A DNA stretch of 64,000 nt from Anniella stebbinsi (Eukaryota > Chordata > Lepidosauria > Squamata > Anniellidae). The notes beneath the pieces were generated by a model, which saw only the letters and a list, made by a program, of their open reading frames with translations, was not told where the DNA came from and did not search any database. Each line of letters opens with the position of its first letter. The stretch's first letter is position 1. Position numbers and translations under genes: made by a program. Shown one piece after another: positions 54,990 through 64,000 of the stretch. Location of the stretch: positions 357,702,154 to 357,766,153 of the forward strand of contig JARDYH010000001.1 of the NCBI GenBank assembly GCA_029215795.1, read 5' to 3'.

Positions 54990-55715
54990 CCTTGTAAGTA
55001 GGATCTACTTTTATTTAAGGTTAAAGGCAGAGCTGAAAAAGGACTGGGAACTCTGAAGTGCCAGCATCAATTGTGTTAGAGACAGCATTTTAAAAAAATA
55101 AATCCACCAGCTTGTATCCAGTTTTGGGCTTCGTAGTCCTGAAGAACATCGCAACCCTAAACATAATTACTGAGATCATGAGCTGAATGGGATTTACTTC
55201 CTAGTAAGTGTACCTTAACTCTCTCTCTCCATCTTGTGCCACCCTCTCAGCTTTCTCCCGATTGGTTTAACATCACAAATTTTGCAGCTAGTGTACAACA
55301 ACTAACCATGAAGAGTTCAGGCCGCCTCTTATAGCTCACCTTCTCTCTCCCTCCAAGTCTTCACAAATTTTGTTGTTAAATAATTGCTTTCAACAGAGAG
55401 CTTTATTCTAGCATATGCAGGTAACCAACGCAAAGCTTAAATATGTGTAATGATGTTTGTTCACATTCTTCCCATGTTAACCTTTCCCTTCCTCATGCCT
55501 TCCTCTTCTTTGTCCACTCTTCTACAGGAAGGTCCTTTGGGACAGGGGACTGTCTTCTTTCCTTTATGAAATTCTGTGGGATGTCGCCATGTACATTGGT
55601 TCTATATATCTGCCATCTTCAACTCAATCCTTCAGATGGCATTTCTGATCACGGTGATACCTCATGCCTTAGTTACACCTTGTTTGGACTTCTGTAATGT
55701 ACTCTGTGGGATGGC
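54990..55715. other. TDRD9 intron 1 stretch with a repeat fragment
   Basis: A GGAGTAA-type fragment (GAATGGGATTTACTTCCTAG) lies near 55,185-55,212. No exon was recognised. Confidence 0.4.
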
Positions 55716-55724
55716 TTTTGGAAC

Positions 55725-56625
55725 ATAAGAAGAGCCATGTTGGATCAAACCCAGAGTCCATCTAGTCCAGCATTCTATTCACACAATGGCCAACCAGCTG
55801 TCAATCAGGAACCCATAAGCAGGACACGTGTGCATTAGCACCCCCCCCCCCCAAGTTCCCCAGCAACTGGTGTAAACAGATATACTACCTCTGATATTGG
55901 AGGTAGCACATTGCCATTTGGGCTAGTAGCCATTGATAGCCTTCTCCTCTAGGAATTTATCCAACCCCTTTTTAAAGCCATCCAAATTGGTGGCCATCAC
56001 TACCTCTTGTGGTAGTGAATGCCATAGTTTCACTATGCTCTGTGTGAAGAAGTGATTCCTTTTATCTGTCCTGAATCTTACACCAATCAGTATCATGGGA
56101 TGACCCCTCTGGGTTCTAGTATTATGAGAGAGGGAGAAAAATGTCTCCCTATCCACATTCTCCACACCTTGCTTAATTTTGTACACCTCTATCAAGTCTC
56201 CCCTTAGCCTCCTTTTTTCCAAGCTAAACAACCTCAGCTGTTGTAACCTTCCCTCATAGGGGAGATGCTCCAGCCTCTTGATCATTTTAGTTGCCCTTTT
56301 CTGAACTTTTTCCAGCTCTCCGATATCTTTTTTTAAGATATGGTGACCGGAACTGTACACAGTATTCTAAGTGTGGTCACACCATAGATTTGTATAAAGA
56401 CTGTTTTATTCTGAACTCCCTAACTAAGCCTAACATGGAGTTTGCCTTCTTTACAGTGGCCGCATGCTGGGTTGACATTTTCACTGAGCTGTCCAAGATC
56501 TCTTTCTTGGTCGGTCACTGCCAGCTCCGATCCCATCAGGTTGTACTTGAAGTTGAGTTTTTTGGTCACAGCGTTCATCACTTTGCACTTACTTACGTTG
56601 AACCGCATTTTCAATGCAATTTGAA
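55725..56625 (-). mobile_element. CR1 LINE fragment, about 900 bp
   Basis: A 145-codon frame (56,360-55,923) carries ELEKVQKRATKMIKRLEHLP, RLRGDLIEVYKI, RGHPMILIGVRFRTDKRNHF, VKLWHSLPQEVVMATNLDGF and KAINGY. A second frame (56,614-56,420) carries MRFNVSKCKVM and SELAVTDQERDLG. Together they form the last third of CR1 ORF2. The 3' end reads GTTTGATCCAACATGGCTCT reversed at about 55,730. Frameshifts separate the frames. Confidence 0.9.
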
Positions 56626-56694
56626 GGGTGCTCAGAAACTTCTACTAGCCAGGCTGTTGCATGTTATCCCCTCTTAAAAGCGGTTTTGTTAGAT

Positions 56695-57146
56695 ACCAGT
56701 CTGTTTCCAGGCATGCTTCGAAGTGCTGTTTTTGATCTATAAAACCCTATGTGACTTGGGACCATGTTATCTGAAAGATCACATTCACCCATATGAGCCT
56801 GCCTGGGTTTTAAGATCCTCAGCAGAGGCCCTTTTGTCTTTCTGAACATCAGAAGCATATTTGGCAGGAACCGGAGTGAGGGCCTTCTTGGTGGTTGCTC
56901 CTAGAGTCTCCCTGTGGAGGGAGGCTTTGCTTGCCCAGTCTCTGATGACTACGTGCTTGCAGGCAATTTTTTTTTAATTAGGTCAGGCATTTGGCCCTTA
57001 AGCAGATCTGTCAATGATACATGCCAAAAAACCCCTTCAGCTAGGAAAGAGGAAGTGGTGACACATAATCACACCAAACACTCGAGAAGCAGACACATCT
57101 ACATTGAGGGAGGGGGAGCACGGGGCTTCTTGACTGAGAGTAACCT
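56695..57146 (+). mobile_element. L2-like LINE fragment, part 1 (interrupted by LTR)
   Basis: The reading VLFLIYKTLCDLGPCYLKDH, HPYEPAWVLRSSAEALLSF and RAFLVVAPRVSLW identifies an L2-clade RT C-terminal region with internal stops. The 3' UTR-like tail appears at 57,522-57,675, beyond an LTR. Confidence 0.65.
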
Positions 57147-57521
57147 TGTAAGTCATTAGCATAGTAAAAAGCACACCCAGAGGAGGAGAGTTAACGTGAT
57201 AATGAGAGACTTCCCCACTCTAGCTAGGCCACGCTTGCGCAGTAAAGAAGAAGTTATATAATGATCACGTGCTTGGAGTATGATGTATGCATGAATGCCT
57301 GTAATCAATCCAGAACGCGTTTGTTGTTCCTCAACTGTATAAGTATAGCACCTGTCCAATCAACGGACAGAGCTTCTTTTGCTATTAAGCGAGTTGCTCT
57401 CCTTTCTGCGCAGAGCAAATAAATGCTTTTGCTGTTTGAACTCTTACCAGTGTGTAGACATTGACTTTCTTGCACACCGGGCCCGGACCCTCCCGGGGCC
57501 GTCCCAGATTTTAGGGTAACA
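57147..57521 (+). mobile_element. Probable solo LTR
   Basis: The stretch starts TGTAAGTCATTAGC and ends TTTTAGGGTAACA. It contains a TATA-like CTGTATAAGTATAG (about 57,338), a polyadenylation signal AATAAA (57,418-57,423) and a GC-rich U5-like end. Promoter and polyadenylation signals in this order are typical of retroviral LTRs. No target duplication was confirmed, so the limits are approximate. LINE sequence is present on both sides, which supports insertion. Confidence 0.6.
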
Positions 57522-57675
57522 TCAGTACGTTGTAAATTGGTTTTATTTGCGTTCTTGTTTTTTGTTTACTTTATATTTTATTGCTTTATTGTATTTTAAT
57601 ACATTTTATTGCATCTGTATTAGTGATAGCCACTTTGAACATCATTTTCTGAAGGTGAAATACAAATTTAACCAA
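57522..57675 (+). mobile_element. L2-like LINE 3' tail, part 2
   Basis: The T-rich UTR ends with GATAGCCACTTTGAACATCA and GAAGGTGAAATACAAATTTA, a decayed version of the GCCGCTTTGAA...AAGGCGG..TACAAAT LINE end. It continues the fragment that breaks off at 57,146. Confidence 0.55.
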
Positions 57676-57679
57676 CAAA

Positions 57680-58940
57680 GCAAACCTTTTCAAATTTAGA
57701 AATCGTCGTTACTCACAAATGGCGTAGAACCCACTTCATCTTTTGTCCATATGTTTTTCTTCTTCAGGGCAATTTGCAGCTATGAAGGGTACAGCGTCTA
57801 TATTTTTGTATAGAAGATGAGTTTTTGCAAGGCGTATTGTCGCATAGGGAGAAACGTTTGTAACTATTAATGATTAAAAAAACCCTCTGCACACTTCTTT
57901 TTCCAGAGCTGTGCATGAATGCCCTCTTGAAATTCTTCGTCCTCTCTGTAGGAAGAGAAATTGCAGAGACCATTTTACCAATTTTCTCCAGAGAGATGAG
58001 AAACTTTCAAACAGATTCTCTGGGGTGAAGTTCACCATTCACAGGGCCATTCACAGTGCTTAGCTTTTTTTTCTAAGCTTTTGTTAGTTTGTTTTTGCTT
58101 CCCCTTCAAGTGAAAGCAGCAACAATTGCGTTCGCAGCTTAGCCGCCATTTTGCATCAACCTCAAGGTTTAGGACCTAGTTTCATTTCAGGGCTTTGTGC
58201 GGAGAAAATGGTGGCTCACAAAAAATGGTGAAGCATATTCAGATAAAATTCTGCAAAGTGGCCGTGTTTTTCTAGGAGGCTGAGGAGAAATTAAAATCTC
58301 AGGACAATGTATTCAGAGACATTTTGGTTTAGTTCTATGTTTTCTCTCTCCCTGCGTCTCTATTTCTCTTTAAAAAGCAAACTGTGGTAATGCCATTGTC
58401 ATGACCAAATGATAACCCATTTGTGGGTCCTGACCCACCAGTTGAAGACTAATACTATATATAATATTCAGAATAAGTTCCTTCTCCACCCCCTGTTACT
58501 GTTTAGTCTTCAGTTCAGATAGTCATTGACTTTAGAAAAGATTGCATATATGCAGATCACAGGACAAAAATCTGCCATTGCTCTTCACAGTGATCGTATT
58601 TTATAATATTGCAATCTGCTTGAGTTTGTGCATGCTTATAAGGACAATATAAACAGTATACTTTAAACATCTCATTAAAAAGTTCTACTACATTACATAT
58701 TTGGTCAGAAGGTTCTTTTACACGACGTTGTTAGCTAACGGAATGGTAGAAAAAGCTTGTCATTCTAATGATCTAAGGGCTGTAAATTATATGCAAGCTG
58801 TAATCGGTTTAAAATTCTGAATTTGCAGTAATGGGAACGGGAGGGGTGAAGTAATAATTTTGTGATTTCTTTGGAGCTTTGAATCTGCTTTGCAGGAAGG
58901 TGCATCCAAGGGAAGCTGAGTAGATCTCATTGGAAGAGGA
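57680..58940. other. TDRD9 intron 1 / region 3' of RD3L
   Basis: No exon or repeat was recognised. The RD3L 3'UTR should occupy part of it on the minus strand, but I could not place a polyadenylation signal with confidence. Confidence 0.45.
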
Positions 58941-58946
58941 GAAAAC

Positions 58947-60673
<1,727 letters not shown>

Positions 60674-60679
60674 TTATTA

Positions 60680-61417
60680 AAAAAAGAAAAAGACAATTAT
60701 ATGTTGGTGCTACAAAAATAAATTAAAGTGTTCCTTAGGGTTCCCCTCTGGTTGATGAATGTTGTCCTTGCACCTACCACACAACCTGACAAATTTAGAT
60801 AGCGATCCTATACAGACTCACCCTGGAGAAAGCCCATTAAACTGAATGGGTCTTTCTTTTGTGTAGGGGTGTAAAGGTTTGTGCCGTTAGGTAACAATCC
60901 AACCAAAGTTTAAGCATTCTCCTTCTGCCTCCAGCACTCAACTTGTTTCTGTTTGGCTATATTATGCCTCTAATGTGTTTAACCTCTTGCAATATATTAA
61001 AAGGTAACTAATTAAAAATCCCAACCATCCCAAATTTAATATTTTAAATACAAAGATAGAAGTTTTTTCTTGATAACTTTTAGTTGTAGTTGTAATGATA
61101 CAATCCTTCACTATGCTGGTAGAAATCAGATTTTTAAAAAAATGCTAAACCTTTGTAACATCATGTCCAGATCAATACATTTGTCATGCAAGACAGCAGT
61201 TGTTTGAAGAAACTATTAGTGGTTGTGTGTTTTTTATAGTCTACAATTTCTTTGCTTTTATTTCATAAATTAGTTTTTAGTAAAATAATTCATCCACTTA
61301 CTGTACTTGTTGAAAGGTGTAATCTGTCACTGACGAGGCTGTGGATGAGTTTTGCCCAATGTGAAGATGGTTTATTCAAGGCTGTTCTGTTTTACAGGCT
61401 GCCACACATTCTGCAAA

Positions 61418-61460
<43 letters not shown>

Positions 61461-64000
61461 CAAGTATTCCTCATTGTACCCACTTTCGAGAAGAGCGTAC
61501 AATTTCCAATCCTTTCCAGGTTCAAGGACTTCTTAATTCATTTCTTCCAATAGGATGGAGTCTCCTCACTTGGACCTGGATTCTTCCGAAATTCTTTCCC
61601 CACACAGTTCATTCAGGTCTTCTACCTTTTGAACAGAGCTTTGCCTTGAGCAGTAGTTCCTGTGTGTGAGGTTGTTGATTTGTTGTTGTTTTTAAAGGCA
61701 AAGCTGGCAATTTTAGAAGCTTGTCCTAGCTGCTAAATGCATCCGAAGGTATTGCCGGTAGCCGGACGAATAACGATAGTCTGTAGTCACACCACATGTG
61801 CTCCTAGCTAAAGTTAAGACTGTCGGTTGAATGATGCGATGCTTGGATGTGCATAGCTGTAGGTCACAGTTTGGTGCTGTATTCTTTTGCCTGTAGTGCT
61901 CTAAAAATAACCACGTTGCTTTCGTTGTCGGACTAAACTTTCAGGCCATTTTGATGCTGGGTTTGTGGAGGGCTTTTTTATTTTTGTCCCTCCTGTTAGA
62001 CTTGGGAGTTGTGGGGCTGAAGAGAATGAATCAAGCTGCTTTGTTTATCTATTCACAAATGTGTTTCTATATCCATATCTGTCTGTTTATCTAAATAAAT
62101 AAAAAGCCTTGTGAAAGCTCATCTGAACTGGACTGATGCTGGTTGAGGGCTACTTTACCAGGCAGCGAAAAGAGAGAGATTTCTAGTCTATACTTCCCCT
62201 GATTAAATTAATCTCTTAGTATTTGCGCAGTTCTTATTTATAGTCCACAGCTGTTAACAGGTTTGTAGGGATTTTAAAAAAAAACTTGATGAAGGTATGT
62301 AAAGACGTGACCTTCTACTCTAGCACCTCCAATAAACCCTGAGAAATTTCTTTTTTTAAAAATCCAGTTAATGGCTAGGATTAGGAGGGAAATGTGCATA
62401 CAAACTGCCTTATCCCCGGCTATCTAAATCAGTATTGCCTTCTCTGACAGAACATGCCTCCCTAGGACTTCAAGGAGAAATCTTTCCTGCTTCTTTATCC
62501 TTTTTGGGTACAACCCCAAGCATGTTTAGACTGAAAAAGTCCTACAACCTTTTCTGGCTAAACATGCATAGGATTTCACTCTTAACCAGTGATATTGCTT
62601 CTTTCCTGCCTTCTTGATCCTTTTTGGATACAATCCTAAGTGTGTTGAGAGAGAAGAAAGTGCTACAACTCCTAGCATTCCCCAGCCAGCGTGGCTAGCT
62701 GGATAATGCTGGGAATTGTAGGACTTTTTTTCTATCTAAACATGCTTAGGATTGCACTCTCAAAACCAGAGATGCTGGGGAACCTGAAACCTTCTGCATG
62801 CAAAGCTTACGCTTTATCACTGAACTATGGCCCTCCCACGTAATCTAGGTTGCAACTGTCTGGAGAAAGAATATTCAGGTCTTACCGTAGTTGTTCCTCC
62901 TGCTGCTATTTGAACATGACCTTCTTCCTTTGTTGGCCTTTTGGCTGGATGATTGTGGGGTAAGTGGGAACATATCCACTTGAAGATTCATTATATGCTG
63001 TTTGTTCAAAAGATCTTAAGCAGCCATTTTGCCATTCCTTTTATTGGGTGTTTGCTATGAGCCTGAACACCAAATGTGCAATACAAGTCTGTTCAAGTTT
63101 CCCTCCTCCTGCTGCTGTAATTTTCCCTGACAATATTCTTTTATAAGTATTGGTCTCTCCCAGTCAATCGCCTTCTTTCTCAACTGTGTTGCATTTAACT
63201 GTTGTAGAAAAACATTCGTGCGGATCTGGTCTGGATGTCATGCAATATAAAGGGTGACGTGTGTGGCTGTTATTAAAGCTGATATTACTTATATGTTGGA
63301 AAAATCCAGGCGTCGTTATTAATCATCCTCAATTGGAAGCTTTTCACATTGCATTGTATATGGTGCTATAAAAAGTAGGGGAAGGAGCTGGACTTATAAT
63401 GACAGAACTGCCTTTGCAAATCTTCAGATGAAATTAAAATGTTCCCCGCCACCTCTTCTCCAGCATAGTTGCCAGGTCACTGCACTCTTTTGTTGTCGTT
63501 GTAAAATAAAAATAAAAATTAAGTTGGGCCCAAAAGTAACGACAGTAGCTTGGATAATGCTGCAGTTGGCAAAATGACCAAGTAAGTGAAATGTAAATAT
63601 TCAGTGAGCAATCTGTTGGAGATATGAGGCTCGCTTAAAGATAGTATTTAGTGTGGATAGGATTTGTAAATGCCTGGCAGAGTGTGGAAAGGAATTGTAA
63701 ATGCCCTACCTCCACTGCCATCGTGTGAATAAGCAAAAGAGATGTCCTTCTGTGAGGCAGGGGCATTGGACCTCTTTCAGCTTATGGGACAAATTCTATT
63801 TCGGAGAAGCTCTCGAGGGCTGCATTCCAGTGGTTGGCGGGAGCAAAATCAAAGAATCACTGCAATTTTACTTTAAAGCTCTTACTGCCCTTAACTAAGC
63901 TTTTTAGAATGGGGCAAAACAATGCACAAAAGCTGGGAAACTACCAAGTGATTGGTGGTGAGGGCAAAGGGGGAATGGCCAGGGGAGGGGGTGGGGCATT
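60680..64000. other. TDRD9 intron 1, right end
   Basis: It holds a GA microsatellite (61,425-61,459), palindromic CATAGGATT-type repeats at about 62,500-62,585 and 62,620-62,765, and fragments near 60,800-60,880. No TDRD9 exon 2, RD3L upstream exon or RNA gene could be identified. A small T/C-rich region before 60,673 is the putative RD3L acceptor. Confidence 0.45.

Overview
The window reads as nuclear DNA of a squamate reptile, most likely a lizard. It is AT-rich and repeat-dense. It carries a tRNA-derived SINE of the Sauria type, many 3'-truncated CR1 and L2-like LINE copies, palindromic hAT-type miniature elements with 8-bp target-site duplications, a remnant of a Ty1/copia element, and short palindromic repeats of the kind common in reptile genomes. 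No bacterial or organellar features are present. Coding DNA is a very small fraction of the window.

Four protein-coding genes are supported. Their order and strands match, from memory, the human chromosome 14q32.33 block PPP1R13B(-) - ATP5MJ(-) - TDRD9(+) with RD3L(-) inside a TDRD9 intron. (1) A CpG island near 20.6-21.6 kb holds the first coding exon of a PPP1R13B-like (ASPP1) gene on the minus strand; only three codons lie in it and the rest of the left 21 kb is read as intron 1. (2) An ATP5MJ-like gene (6.8-kDa mitochondrial proteolipid) runs from a CpG island at 44.1-44.7 kb down to about 40.35 kb on the minus strand. (3) TDRD9 exon 1 lies at 51,780-51,937 on the plus strand and its intron 1 fills the right end. 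(4) RD3L is complete in two coding exons (60,664-60,366 and 59,244-58,947, minus strand), antisense inside that intron.

Layout by region. 1-20.6 kb: PPP1R13B intron 1 with L2-like tails, hAT elements, a SINE, an L1-like trace, a CR1 end and the copia remnant. 20.6-21.6 kb: PPP1R13B promoter and exon 1. 21.6-40 kb: intergenic or unassigned DNA with an exact 614-bp tandem duplication and a diverged partner of the 7.9-9.1 kb segment. 40.3-44.7 kb: ATP5MJ with a CR1 copy in an intron. 44.8-51.6 kb: a transposon nest in which a CR1 copy carries two different DNA transposons, plus a solo LTR carrying a hAT element. 51.6-64 kb: TDRD9 exon 1 and intron, LINE fragments, another LTR and RD3L.

TDRD9 is a germline piRNA-pathway helicase, RD3L a relative of the photoreceptor protein RD3, ATP5MJ an ATP-synthase-associated peptide and PPP1R13B a p53-binding apoptosis regulator. 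They are neighbours by conserved synteny, not a functional pathway. I see no evidence of a novel enzymatic system. The more unusual content is mobile-element biology: loop-inverted foldback hAT elements, an unassigned 498-bp transposon with a 5-bp duplication, a GCGC-rich repeat family, and the copia remnant.
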